The translations under genes were made by a program, and so were the position numbers. This document shows positions 1 to 8,749 of a stretch of 44,156 nucleotides of DNA, piece after piece. Origin of the DNA: Micromonospora solifontis (GTDB taxonomy: Bacteria > Actinomycetota > Actinomycetes > Mycobacteriales > Micromonosporaceae); contig NZ_RJLN01000045.1 of assembly GCF_003725545.1 (NCBI RefSeq), positions 1 through 44,156 of the forward strand. The letters run 5' to 3'. Below the pieces are notes generated by a model. The model searched no databases. It saw nothing but the letters and a program-made list of their open reading frames with translations, and was not told the origin of the DNA. Position 1 is the first letter of the stretch. The number at the start of each line of letters is the position of its first letter.

Positions 1-177
1 GATCGACTCCGGCTGCGGCAACCGGGGGTCTCCGCCGGTGGCGGGACCCCGCCTTTCCGCAATTCGCGCGCGGAACGCCGACAGCGGCGCGCAGGGCAGG
101 CGTCCGGGCCCGCGGGCACCGGGGTCGCGGCGGGTGCGCCGGGCCTTAGGATGGGCGCTCACGGCAGGAGGAGCGGG
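1..177. other. Left-edge non-coding stretch with possible terminator hairpin and promoter
   Basis: No coding region is supported here. At 25-50 an imperfect hairpin (GGGGT, one bulge, CCGCC, loop GGT, then the complement) could end transcription arriving from the left. A TAGGAT hexamer at 147-152 resembles an actinobacterial -10 box and could drive the peptidase/glycosyltransferase pair. A strong Shine-Dalgarno run (AGGAGGAG, 166-173) precedes an ATG at 178. Confidence 0.35.
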
Positions 178-216
178 ATGAAACGGGTACGGCGCGACGG
201 CGGGGTGCCGCGGTGA
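178..216 (+). CDS. Possible 12-codon upstream ORF coupled to the M48 peptidase
   Basis: An ATG at 178 sits 4 nt after a strong AGGAGGAG at 166-173. It reads 12 codons (MKRVRRDGGVPR) to a TGA that overlaps the GTG start of the peptidase at 213 in a GTGA arrangement. The best ribosome binding site therefore serves this mini-ORF and not the peptidase start. The sequence shows the arrangement, but translational coupling is inferred. The alternative is that the mini-ORF is accidental and ribosomes reach the GTG from the same site. Confidence 0.35.
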   Translation: MKRVRRDGGVPR

Positions 217-1472
217 GCCCGCGCGGCTGGGCGGTGCTGACCCTGGCCGGGCTGGCCGTCGCGCTGGTCGTCGCCGCCGTGCTGCTGATCCCGTGGCACC
301 GGCCGCCGGCGCCCCGCGCCGACCAGCTGGCCGCGCTGCGTACCCTCCCGGTCGACCAGGTGGCCCGGGGCCGGGCGTTCCACGGCGCGCTGCGCCCGGC
401 CGCGTGGTCGGCGCTCGCCGTCGGGCTGGTGGTCGCGCTGCTGCTCGGGCTCACCCCGGTCGGGGCCCGGCTGGTGACGCTCGCCGGCCGGCCCTTCGGC
501 GACCACTGGATCGCCCAGGCGGTGCTCGGCGGACTGGCCGTGCTGCTCGTCGCCGACCTGCTCAGCCTGCCCTTCGCGGCCTGGCGGCAGACCGTGCTCA
601 CCCGCTACGGGCTGAGCACCCAGGGCTGGGGTGGCTGGGCGGTGGACCTGCTCAAGTCGTACGCGGTCAGCGCGGTCATCGGCGCGGTGGTCCTGCTCGG
701 CTTCTACTCGGTCGTCCGGCTCGCCCCGCGCTGGTGGTGGGCGTTCGGCGCGGCCGGTGCCGCGCTGCTGGTGGTGCTGCTGTCGTTCGTGCTGCCGGTC
801 CTGGTCGAGCCGGTGTTCAACAGGTTCACCCCGATGGAGCCGGGCCCGCTGCGCGGCGAGCTGATGAGCATGGCCGCCCGGGACGGGGTGCCGGTCCGCG
901 ACGTGCTGGTCGCCGACGCCTCCCGGCGGACCCGGGCGGTCAACGCGTACGTCTCCGGGCTGGGGCCGACCCGGCGGGTGGTGGTCTACGACACCCTGCT
1001 GCGCGAGGCCACCCCCGAGGAGGTGACCAGCGTGGTCGCGCACGAGCTGGGGCACGCCAAGGACCGGGACGTGTGGATCGGCACGCTCACCGGGGCGCTC
1101 GGGGCCGCGTTCGCGGTGGTGGCGCTCTACCTGGTCGGCTCCCGGCCGCCGCTGCTGCGCCTGGCCGGCGTTGACTCGGTCGCCCAGCCGGCCGCGTTTC
1201 CGCTGCTGATCGCCCTGGTCACGCTGGCCGGGCTGGTGGCCACCCCGGTGCAGGCCCTGGTGTCGCGCCGGGTCGAGGCCCGGGCCGACGCGCACGCGCT
1301 CGCCCTGACCGGCGATCCGGTCACCTTTGAGGCGATGCAGCGCCGCCTGGCCGGGGTGAACCTGGCCGACCCGGACCCGCCCCGCTGGGAATACCTCTGG
1401 TCGGCGTCCCACCCGTCCACCGTGGAGCGGATGGCCGCCGCCCGCGCCTACGCCAGGGAGATCGGCGGATGA
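213..1472 (+). CDS. M48 family (Ste24/CAAX-type) membrane metalloprotease
   Basis: Probable zinc-dependent integral-membrane endopeptidase of the Ste24/HtpX superfamily, 419 aa. The N-terminal half holds several hydrophobic helices (about residues 7-27, 65-85, 100-125, 150-170 and 180-205), as in the M48 N-terminal domain. The zinc motif HELGH is at residues 277-281. A downstream ExxxD-type glutamate lies in RRVEARADAHAL, consistent with the third ligand. The GTG start was chosen because the strand reads open from there and homologous-looking sequence (SPRGWAVLTLAG) begins at once. Its 3' end overlaps the next gene by 4 nt (ATGA), so the two are probably co-translated. The substrate is unknown. 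Prokaryotic members are often called CAAX peptidases without proof of prenyl substrates. Confidence 0.85.
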   Translation: MSPRGWAVLTLAGLAVALVVAAVLLIPWHRPPAPRADQLAALRTLPVDQVARGRAFHGALRPAAWSALAVGLVVALLLGLTPVGARLVTLAGRPFGDHWIAQAVLGGLAVLLVADLLSLPFAAWRQTVLTRYGLSTQGWGGWAVDLLKSYAVSAVIGAVVLLGFYSVVRLAPRWWWAFGAAGAALLVVLLSFVLPVLVEPVFNRFTPMEPGPLRGELMSMAARDGVPVRDVLVADASRRTRAVNAYVSGLGPTRRVVVYDTLLREATPEEVTSVVAHELGHAKDRDVWIGTLTGALGAAFAVVALYLVGSRPPLLRLAGVDSVAQPAAFPLLIALVTLAGLVATPVQALVSRRVEARADAHALALTGDPVTFEAMQRRLAGVNLADPDPPRWEYLWSASHPSTVERMAAARAYAREIGG

Positions 1473-2593
1473 GCCGGACCTTGCTGATCACCAACGACTT
1501 CCCGCCCCGCCCCGGCGGCATCCAGTCCTTCGTGCACCACCTGGCCGTACGCCAGCCCGCCGGCTCGGTGGTGGTCTACGCGTCGAGCTGGCGCGGCGCC
1601 GCCAAGTTCGATGCCGACCAGCCGTTCGAGGTGATCCGGGAGCGCACCAAGGTGCTGCTGCCCACCCCGCTGGTCGCCCGGCGCGCGGCGAAACTCGCCC
1701 GGGCGTACGACTGCGACACGGTGTGGTTCGGCGCGGCGGCCCCGCTCGGGCTGCTCGCGGCGGGGCTGCGCCGGCGGGCCGGGATCCGGCGGGCGGTGGC
1801 CCTCACCCACGGGCACGAGGCCGGCTGGGCGGCGCTGCCCGGCGCCCGGTCCGCGCTGCGGCGGATCGGCCGTGGCGTGGACGTCACCACCTACCTCGGC
1901 GAGTACACCCGGGTCCGGCTGGCCCGGGTGCTGGACGGGCTGACCGAGCTGCGCCGGCTCGCCCCCGGCGTCGACGTGGACACCTACCACCCGGCGGTGG
2001 ACGGGGAGCGGGTGCGGCTGCGCCTGGGGCTGGCCGACCGGCCGGTGGTGGTCTGCGTGTCGCGGCTGGTGCCGCGCAAGGGGCAGGACATGCTCATCCG
2101 GGCGCTGCCGGCGATCCGGCGCCGGGTTCCGGACGCGGCGCTGCTGATCGTGGGGGGCGGGCCGTACCGGGGGACGCTGGAGAAGCTGGCCCGGCAGGCC
2201 GGGGTGGAACGCGATGTGGTCTTCACCGGTTCCGTGCCGTCGGCCGAGCTGCCCGCCCACTACGCCGCCGGCGACGTGTACGCCATGCCCTGCCGCACCC
2301 GCAACCGGGGGCTGGACGTCGAGGGGCTGGGGATCGTCTACCTGGAGGCCAGCGCGACGGGGCTGCCGGTCGTGGCCGGCGACTCCGGCGGCGCCCCGGA
2401 CGCGGTGCGCGAGGGCGAGACCGGGTACGTGGTCCCGGGCCGGGACGTGGCCCAGCTCGCCGACCGGGTGGCCACCCTGCTCGCCGACCGGGACCTGGCC
2501 CGCCAGCTGGGCGCCGCCGGCCGTGCCTGGGTGGAGAAGGAGTGGCGCTGGGAAACCCAGGCCGAGCGGATGACCAGCATCCTCGCCGGCTGA
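1469..2593 (+). CDS. pimB: GT4 glycosyltransferase, PimB-like phosphatidylinositol mannosyltransferase
   Basis: Likely GDP-mannose-dependent alpha-mannosyltransferase acting on phosphatidylinositol mannosides or related glycolipids at the inner membrane face, 374 aa. It opens with LLITNDFPPRPGGIQ, the glycine-rich N-terminal signature I recall for PimB (Rv2188c). The C-terminal Rossmann half carries VSRLVPRKGQD, and the GT4 E-x7-E motif is at E285 and E293 (EGLGIVYLE). The ATG overlaps the upstream stop by 4 nt. The position next to an inverted copy of mycobacterial gene order supports the PimB assignment. The exact acceptor cannot be read from sequence, and other GT4 mannosyltransferases remain possible. 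Confidence 0.85.
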   Translation: MSRTLLITNDFPPRPGGIQSFVHHLAVRQPAGSVVVYASSWRGAAKFDADQPFEVIRERTKVLLPTPLVARRAAKLARAYDCDTVWFGAAAPLGLLAAGLRRRAGIRRAVALTHGHEAGWAALPGARSALRRIGRGVDVTTYLGEYTRVRLARVLDGLTELRRLAPGVDVDTYHPAVDGERVRLRLGLADRPVVVCVSRLVPRKGQDMLIRALPAIRRRVPDAALLIVGGGPYRGTLEKLARQAGVERDVVFTGSVPSAELPAHYAAGDVYAMPCRTRNRGLDVEGLGIVYLEASATGLPVVAGDSGGAPDAVREGETGYVVPGRDVAQLADRVATLLADRDLARQLGAAGRAWVEKEWRWETQAERMTSILAG

Positions 2594-2614
2594 CCCCCAC
2601 CCGGACTGTTCGGC

Positions 2615-2691
2615 AAGATCGCGCTCCAACCAGGATGGAGTGGCCTCGACGGCATGTCGAGGCCACTCCATCCACGATTCAGCGCGATCTT
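2615..2691. terminator. Nested long palindrome between convergent genes
   Basis: An 18-bp perfect stem (2633-2650 with 2656-2673, loop GGCAT) lies inside a second perfect 11-bp arm pair (2615-2625 with 2681-2691). It sits between the 3' ends of pimB and the MMPL gene. The pimB stop is followed directly by CCCCCACCC. There is no T-run, as is common in actinobacteria. It is probably a bidirectional terminator and is one of four similar sites in the window. Confidence 0.7.
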
Positions 2692-2732
2692 CGCGGGGCC
2701 CGACGTGGGGCCCGGCGCGGGGCGGGGCGCGC

Positions 2733-4850
2733 TCAGGTGTGGGCCAGGGCCGGCTCGGGGGCGGGCGGCGGGGCCGGCCGGGACGTCCGGCGGGACGGGC
2801 GGCCCGGCCACCAGGTACGGGCGCCCAGGTCCAGGGTCAGCGCCGGGATCAGCAGGCTGCGGACCAGGAACGTGTCGAGCAGGATGCCGACGGCCACGAT
2901 GACCCCCATCTGCACCGACGGCACCAGCGGCAGCACCAGCAGCGCGCCGAAGGTGGCGGCGAGCACCACGCCCGCGCTGGTGATCACCCCGCCGGTGACG
3001 GTCAGCGCGCGCAGCACCCCCGGCCGGTGGCCGATCGACGCGACCTCCTCGCGGGCCCGGGTCATCAGGAAGATGGTGTAGTCGACTCCGAGCGCCACCA
3101 GGAACAGGAACGCCTGCAACGGGACCCCGACGAAGAGCCGGGGGTGGCCCAGCGCGTCGAGCAGCAGCCCGGCGGCGCCCATCGCGGCCGCGTACGACAG
3201 CACCACGCTGGCCATCAGCAGCAGCGGCGCGACCAGCGACCGGAGCAGCAGCACCAGGATCACCAGGACGACGGCGAGCACCAGGGGGATGACCACCCGG
3301 TCGTCCCGGTCCACCGTGCGCCGCTCGTCCAGCAGGGTGGCCGTCCGCCCACCCACCAGCGCCCGCGCGTCGGGCACCGCGTGCACCACGCTCCGCAGCC
3401 GGGCCACCGTGTCCCGGGCGGCGTCGCTGTCCGGGGCGGCGGCGAGGACCGCCGGGACGCGTACCCACCGGCCGTCGGGCGAGGGCTCCGCGGCGCCCAC
3501 CTCGGCGATGCCGGGCACCGTGCGGACGGCGGCCACCACCCGGTCGGCGCTGCCCGCGGCGGCGAGGATCTCGGCCGGCGCGGCCGAACCGCCCGGGTAG
3601 TGGGCCGCGATCAGCCGCTGCCCGGTGACCGAGCCGACCTCGGTGGTGAAGGACTCCTCGTCGGGCAGGCCCAGGCTGAGGTTGCCGATGCCGAAGGTCA
3701 GCGCGACCAGCGCGGCGGCGGTGCCGAGCCAGACCGCGCGGGGCCGGCCGGCGACCAGCCCGGCGATCCGCCGCCAGACGCCGTGGTCGGAGGTCCGGTC
3801 CCGGGTCGCCGCGGCCGGGTCGTGACGGGGCACGAACGGCCAGAAGAGCCAGCGCCCGCACAGCACGAGCACCGCCGGCAGCAGGGTGGTCATGGCGAGC
3901 AGCGCCGCGCCGATGCCGACCGCGCCGACCGGGCCCAGGCCACGGGTGGCCGGCAGGTCCGCCGCGAGCAGGCAGAGCAGTCCGATCGCGACGGTCGCCG
4001 CCGAGGCGCACACCGCGCCGTACGAGCGGCGCAACGCCACCGCCATCGCCGCGTGCCGGTCGGGGTGGCGGCGCAGCTCCTCGCGGTAGCGGGCGATCAG
4101 CAGCAGGGCGTAGTCCACGCCGACGCCGAAGACCAGCACGGTCAGGATGGTCTGGCTCTGGAAGTCGACGGCCAGCCCGGCGTGCTTCGCCAGCAGGTAG
4201 ACCACCCCGCCGGCGAGCTGGTTGGCGACCCCGACCGCGAACAGCGGGATCAGCCACAGCACCGGGCTGCGGTAGGTGACCAGCAGGAGCAGGGCGACGG
4301 TGGCCGCGGTGGCGAGCAGCAGCGCGCCGTCCATCCCGCCGAACGCGTCGAAGACGTCGTGCTCGGCGGCCGCGTCGCCGGTCAGCGCGGTCCGCAGGCC
4401 GGGTGGCGCACCGTCGGCCAGCCGGTCCTTGAGCGCGGCGACCGCCTCGGCGCGCCGGTCCTCGTCGGCGGCCATCGGGAGGGAGAGCAGCAGCGCCCGG
4501 CCGTCGGCACTGGCCACCGGCGGGGCCACCACACCCCCGTCGGCGTACGCGGTGAAGGCGGCGCGGTCCGCGTCGACCCGCGCCCGGTCGGCGGCGGTGA
4601 GGCCGGTGTCGCGGACGTAGACGGCGATGGCCAGTTGCCGGCGCGCGTCCGGGAAGGCCGCCTCGGCCCGCCGTACGGCCCGGCTGCTCTCCGCGCTCGC
4701 CGGCAGCGCGCCGAGCGTCGAGTTGTCCTGCACCTCGCCGAGCCGCACCGCCAGCGGGCCGGCGACGGCGAGCAGCGCCAGCCAGAGCAGGAGGACCGCG
4801 TACTTGCCGCGGCGGCCGGCAGGCACGCCGGCCAGTCGTTGCGGAGACAT
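2733..4850 (-). CDS. MMPL/RND-family membrane transporter
   Basis: Proton-driven RND-type transporter of the MMPL family, 705 aa, likely exporting a lipid or hydrophobic compound. One TM helix near residues 16-36 is followed by a periplasm-side domain (about 40-165), a TM cluster with GVGVDYALLLIARYREE, a second soluble loop (about 400-510) and a second TM cluster with ALGVDYTIFLMTRAREE. The duplicated Asp-Tyr pairs are the expected proton-relay positions. Length matches the short actinobacterial MMPL class. The ATG is preceded by GAGAGGA. It is divergent from the sensor kinase at 5020, so that two-component pair may regulate it, but this rests on position only. The cargo is unknown. Confidence 0.88.
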   Translation of the reverse strand: MSPQRLAGVPAGRRGKYAVLLLWLALLAVAGPLAVRLGEVQDNSTLGALPASAESSRAVRRAEAAFPDARRQLAIAVYVRDTGLTAADRARVDADRAAFTAYADGGVVAPPVASADGRALLLSLPMAADEDRRAEAVAALKDRLADGAPPGLRTALTGDAAAEHDVFDAFGGMDGALLLATAATVALLLLVTYRSPVLWLIPLFAVGVANQLAGGVVYLLAKHAGLAVDFQSQTILTVLVFGVGVDYALLLIARYREELRRHPDRHAAMAVALRRSYGAVCASAATVAIGLLCLLAADLPATRGLGPVGAVGIGAALLAMTTLLPAVLVLCGRWLFWPFVPRHDPAAATRDRTSDHGVWRRIAGLVAGRPRAVWLGTAAALVALTFGIGNLSLGLPDEESFTTEVGSVTGQRLIAAHYPGGSAAPAEILAAAGSADRVVAAVRTVPGIAEVGAAEPSPDGRWVRVPAVLAAAPDSDAARDTVARLRSVVHAVPDARALVGGRTATLLDERRTVDRDDRVVIPLVLAVVLVILVLLLRSLVAPLLLMASVVLSYAAAMGAAGLLLDALGHPRLFVGVPLQAFLFLVALGVDYTIFLMTRAREEVASIGHRPGVLRALTVTGGVITSAGVVLAATFGALLVLPLVPSVQMGVIVAVGILLDTFLVRSLLIPALTLDLGARTWWPGRPSRRTSRPAPPPAPEPALAHT

Positions 4851-5019
4851 CCCGAGTTCCTCTCGTCAGGTGGGCCGGGGGAGCCACCGCCGGCCGAACG
4901 CCGCACCCGCGGCCCTCGCCACCGATCCTTCGCCGGGTGCGGGCCACCGGTCAGGGGTGGCACCTCGCCGGCCGAGGTGGTGCCAGCACCACCGATTTCC
5001 GTGGCGGCGGTACCGGAGA

Positions 5020-6333
5020 ATGGGCCCCGTGGACGGCTCGGTGCGCGGACAGCTCCGCGGGTGGCTGCGGCCCGGCGCGGTCACCGCGGCGCAGGGGCTG
5101 CTGATCGCCGTGCTGTCGCTGGCCACCCACGTGGTGCTCTTCGTGCTGGCGCTGGCGTCGCTGCTGCTGATCCCCGCCTTCGGGGTCGGGTTCGCGCTGT
5201 TCCCGCTGGCCACGGCGCTGGTCCGCCTGGTCACCGGGCTGCACCGCCGGCTCGCCGGTTGGGCCGGGTCGCCGATGGCCACGCCGTACCTGCCGGCGCC
5301 GGCCGGTGCGCAGTACGGCACCTGGCGGCGGTTCCGCTGGGTGGTCAGCGACCCGGCCACCTGGCGGGACCTGGCCTGGCTGCTGCCCGGCGCGGTCACC
5401 GGCGCGGTCTGCCTGGCCGCGTTCGTCGTGCCGCTGTACGGCCTGGAGGGCTTGCTCGGGCTGCCGCTGGTGCTGCACGCCGCGGGCGTCTGGTACGGCT
5501 ACGGCCCGTTCTGGCCGATCGGCAACCTGCTCCAGGCGCTGCTCTGCTTCCCCCTGGGCGCGCTGTTCCTGGCCGGCGGGCTGGCCGCCGGGCGCTGGCT
5601 GGTGTGGCTGCACGTGACCTTCGCCAGGTTCCTCCTGCCGCCCACCCGTAGCGCCGAGCTGGCGCTGCGGGTACGCCAGCTCACCGTCACCCGGGCCGAG
5701 ACGGTGGACGCCCAGGCCGCGGAGCTGCGCCGGATCGAACGGGACCTGCACGACGGGGCGCAGGCCCGGCTGGTGGCGCTGAGCATGAGCATCGGCCTGG
5801 CCGAGCAGCTCGTGCAGCGCGACCCCGAGGCGGTCCGGCGACTGCTCGCCGAGGCCCGGGAGACCAGCGGGCAGGCGCTGGCCGAGCTGCGCGGCCTGGT
5901 CCGCGGCATCCACCCGCCGGTGCTGGCCGAGCGGGGCCTGGACGGCGCGGTACGGGCGTTGGCGCTGGCCGTACCGCTGCCCGTCGAGGTGACCGTCGAC
6001 CTGCCGGGCCGCCCGCCGGCGCCGGTGGAGTCGGCGGCGTACTTCGCGGTGGCCGAGGCGCTGGCGAACGTCACCAAGCACAGTGGGGCGACCCGGGCCT
6101 GGATCCGGCTCGGCCACGTCGACGGCCGGCTGCGCCTGGTGGTCGGCGACGACGGCCGGGGCGGGGCCGATCCGGTGGCGGGCACCGGCCTGGCCGGTAT
6201 CGGGCGCAGGCTTTCGGCGTTCGATGGAACGATGGGGGTGTCCAGCCCGTCCGGTGGGCCCACCGTCGTCAGCATGGAGCTGCCTTGCGAGTTGTCATCG
6301 CCGAGGACCTCGCCCTCCTCCGGGACGGGTTGA
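5020..6333 (+). CDS. Two-component sensor histidine kinase (HisKA_3, NarL-type partner)
   Basis: Membrane histidine kinase, 437 aa. The N-terminal half has about four hydrophobic segments in a putative-sensor-type domain. It is followed by a dimerisation/phosphoacceptor helix with RIERDLHDGAQ (H244) and a HATPase domain with AEALANVTKHSGA (N box) and DDGRGGADPVAGTGLAGIG (G box). The ATG at 5020 is chosen because the upstream part of the open frame has no kinase similarity. GTG codons at 5029 or 5041 are alternatives. Its last 49 nt overlap the response regulator, so the two are co-expressed. The stimulus is unknown, and the short extracytoplasmic loops suggest an intramembrane cue. Confidence 0.88.
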   Translation: MGPVDGSVRGQLRGWLRPGAVTAAQGLLIAVLSLATHVVLFVLALASLLLIPAFGVGFALFPLATALVRLVTGLHRRLAGWAGSPMATPYLPAPAGAQYGTWRRFRWVVSDPATWRDLAWLLPGAVTGAVCLAAFVVPLYGLEGLLGLPLVLHAAGVWYGYGPFWPIGNLLQALLCFPLGALFLAGGLAAGRWLVWLHVTFARFLLPPTRSAELALRVRQLTVTRAETVDAQAAELRRIERDLHDGAQARLVALSMSIGLAEQLVQRDPEAVRRLLAEARETSGQALAELRGLVRGIHPPVLAERGLDGAVRALALAVPLPVEVTVDLPGRPPAPVESAAYFAVAEALANVTKHSGATRAWIRLGHVDGRLRLVVGDDGRGGADPVAGTGLAGIGRRLSAFDGTMGVSSPSGGPTVVSMELPCELSSPRTSPSSGTG

Positions 6334-6959
6334 TCCGCATCCTGGAGGCGTTCGACTTCGAGGTGGTCGCCGCCGTCGACAACGGACCGTCAGTGCTGCC
6401 CGCGCTGACCGCGCACCGGCCGGACATCGCTGTGGTCGACGTGCGGCTGCCACCCACCTTCACCGACGAGGGGTTGCAGGCCGCCATCCGGGCCCGGGCG
6501 GAGCTGCCCGGGCTGCCGGTCCTCGTGCTGTCCCAGCACGTCGAGCAGTTGTACGCCCGGGAGCTGCTCTCCGACCGGCTGGGCGGGGTCGGCTACCTGC
6601 TCAAGGACCGGGTGTCCCACGTGGACCAGTTCGTCGACGCGGTGCGCCGGGTGGCCGGCGGCGGGACGGTGATGGACCCGGAGGTGGTCGCCCAACTGCT
6701 CGCCAACCGGGGCGCGGCGGAGCCGCTGGCCGAGCTGACCGCGCGGGAGCGGGAGGTGCTGGGGCTGATGGCCGAGGGCCGCTCCAACGCGGCGGTCGCC
6801 GGGCGGCTCTTCATCACCGAGAAGGCGGTCAGCAAGCACATCAACAGCATCTTCAGCAAGCTGCGACTGCCCCCGTCCACCGACGACCACCGGCGGGTGT
6901 TGGCCGTGCTGGCCTACCTGGACGGGGCGGACGGCCGCCGGCCGCAGGCCCGGGCCTGA
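6285..6959 (+). CDS. LuxR/NarL-type response regulator
   Basis: DNA-binding partner of the overlapping kinase, 224 aa. The receiver domain has acidic residues E7 and D8, phosphoacceptor D52 (AVVDVRLPP) and a lysine in YLLKDRV. The C-terminal LuxR-type helix-turn-helix includes ELTAREREVLGLMAEG and ITEKAVSKHINSIF. The start is a TTG at 6285 that gives RVVIAEDLALLRDG. No ATG or GTG in frame nearby gives a complete first strand, so a weak start inside the kinase gene seems real and implies translational coupling. Targets are unknown. Confidence 0.87.
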   Translation: MRVVIAEDLALLRDGLIRILEAFDFEVVAAVDNGPSVLPALTAHRPDIAVVDVRLPPTFTDEGLQAAIRARAELPGLPVLVLSQHVEQLYARELLSDRLGGVGYLLKDRVSHVDQFVDAVRRVAGGGTVMDPEVVAQLLANRGAAEPLAELTAREREVLGLMAEGRSNAAVAGRLFITEKAVSKHINSIFSKLRLPPSTDDHRRVLAVLAYLDGADGRRPQARA

Positions 6960-6982
6960 CCCGGGCCTGACCCGGGGGCCGG

Positions 6983-8749
6983 TCAGACGGTGGTGCCGGT
7001 GAGGGCGGGGGAGCGGTCCAGGTGCTGCCGCGCCGGCCCCGGCCGGCCGAAGTGCCAGCCCTGCGCCGCGTCGCAGCCGATCGCCCGCAGCCGTTCGGCC
7101 TGCTCGGCGGTCTCCACCCCCTCGGCGGTCACCGTCACCTTCAGCGCGTGGGCCAGCGACACCAGCGAGGCGAGGATCCGCTCGTCGGTGCGGCTGGCCG
7201 GGTCGTCGGCCGGGGCGCGCAGCCCGGTCACGAACTCGCCGGCCACCTTCAGCTCGGTCACCGGCAGGTCCCGCAGGTACGCCAGGTTGCAGTAGCCGGT
7301 GCCGAAGTCGTCGATGGCGATCCGGACGCCCAGGTCGGCCAGCACCCGCAGCGCGCGTACCGGCTCCTCGGCGGTGCTCATCATGGTGCTCTCGGTGATC
7401 TCCAGCTGGAGCCGTCCAGGCGGCAGGCCGGTGCGCCGCAGCAGGTCCCGCACCTCGTCCACCAGCCCCGGCCGGCGTACCTGCTGCACGGCCAGGTTGA
7501 CGCTGACGAACGGGGCGTCGCCGGCCACGTCGGCCCACCCGCGCGCCTCCCGGCACGCCTCGGCCAGCACCCAGGCGCCCAGCCGCACGATCAGCCCGGT
7601 CTCCTCGGCCAGCCCGATGAAGCTGTCCGGGCGGAGTACGCCCAGCTCCGGGTGACGCCAGCGGACCAGCGCCTCCATGCCGAGCACCCGGCCGTCGCGC
7701 AGCGAGGTCAGCGGCTGGTAGTCCAGGTAGAACTCGCCCCGGTCCAGCGCGGCCGGGATGGCCGCGGAGAGGGCGTACCGGGCCAGCTCGCGCCGGTTGC
7801 GATCGGCGTCGAAGATGGACCAGCGGGCCCCGCCGGCCGCCTTGGCCCAGTGCAACGTGCTGTCGGCCGCACGCATCAGCTCCATCGGCGAGGTGCCGGC
7901 CGCCGGCCGTTCGACGATGCCGATGCTGGCCGAGACGGTCAGCTCGTGCCCGTCGACCAGGGCCGGCTCGCTGACCGCGGCGAGCGCCGCCTCGGCGACC
8001 CGTACGGCGTCGTCGGTGCCGGCGGTGCTCTCGACCAGGATGACGAACTCGTCACCGCCGAGCCGGGCCACCAGGTGCTCGCCGAGGGCCCGCCGCAGCC
8101 GTTGCGCCACGGAGACCAGCAGCAGGTCGCCGATCTGATGGCCGAGACTGTCGTTGACCACCTTGAACCGGTCCAGGTCGAGGAAGCACACCCCGACCCG
8201 GTCCGCCCCGGCGATGGCGGCCGCGAGGCGCTCGGTGAACAGGGTGCGGTTGGGCAGGTCGGTCAGCGGGTCGTGGGTGGCCTGGTGGCGGAACCGGGCC
8301 TCGCTCTCCCGCAGCGCCCGTTCGGCCTGTGCGCGGGCCATCATCGCGGCCCGCCGGATCGACTCCTGCTCGTCAAGCGTGCGGTCGCGCAGGGCGCGGG
8401 CGTACCCGGTGGCCACGGTGGCGAGCAGCCGGGCCATCCGGTCCTCCACGTCGTCGGCGACCAGGCCGAGGTCGCGGACCAGGCGCAGCTGGATGACCTC
8501 GACGGTCCGGCCGAGCCCCTCGGCGGAGGCGATGTGCGCCTGCACCAGCTCCGCGCCGACCTGCTGGCCGATGCGCAGGTCGAACGGCTCTGACTGGATC
8601 GCCGCGGCCAGCCGCCCGGTGAGCCGCTGCAGCAGCGCCTCCAGCTGTGCCTGGGTCATCGGCAGGTAGCTCGTCCCGGAGACCGCCTTGGCCCAGGCTC
8701 GGGCGAAGGCACCCGGGCAGGAGCGACCGGCGCCGCTCGACTCAGCCAC
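6983..8749 (-). CDS. GGDEF-EAL bifunctional c-di-GMP protein
   Basis: Probable cyclic di-GMP synthase and/or phosphodiesterase, 588 aa, cytoplasmic. A helical N-terminal region (about 20-165, coiled near 140-165) precedes an intact GGDEF active site at residues 231-235 (RLGGDEFVIL) and an EAL domain with EALVRWRHP at 359-367, EITES, DDFGTGYCNL and AEGVE. The usual KIDxxFV strand reads KVAGEFV here; the catalytic lysine is kept but Ile-Asp becomes Val-Ala. The GTG at 8749 is chosen because it overlaps the methyltransferase stop by 8 nt. No TM segment or PAS domain is visible, so the sensory input is unclear. Confidence 0.88.
   Translation of the reverse strand: MAESSGAGRSCPGAFARAWAKAVSGTSYLPMTQAQLEALLQRLTGRLAAAIQSEPFDLRIGQQVGAELVQAHIASAEGLGRTVEVIQLRLVRDLGLVADDVEDRMARLLATVATGYARALRDRTLDEQESIRRAAMMARAQAERALRESEARFRHQATHDPLTDLPNRTLFTERLAAAIAGADRVGVCFLDLDRFKVVNDSLGHQIGDLLLVSVAQRLRRALGEHLVARLGGDEFVILVESTAGTDDAVRVAEAALAAVSEPALVDGHELTVSASIGIVERPAAGTSPMELMRAADSTLHWAKAAGGARWSIFDADRNRRELARYALSAAIPAALDRGEFYLDYQPLTSLRDGRVLGMEALVRWRHPELGVLRPDSFIGLAEETGLIVRLGAWVLAEACREARGWADVAGDAPFVSVNLAVQQVRRPGLVDEVRDLLRRTGLPPGRLQLEITESTMMSTAEEPVRALRVLADLGVRIAIDDFGTGYCNLAYLRDLPVTELKVAGEFVTGLRAPADDPASRTDERILASLVSLAHALKVTVTAEGVETAEQAERLRAIGCDAAQGWHFGRPGPARQHLDRSPALTGTTV

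Noticed and set aside
2640..5651. Long plus-strand open frame opposite the MMPL transporter
   Set aside because: Repetitive Arg/Gln/Gly-rich translation with no domain, and the transporter on the other strand has paired MMPL motifs.
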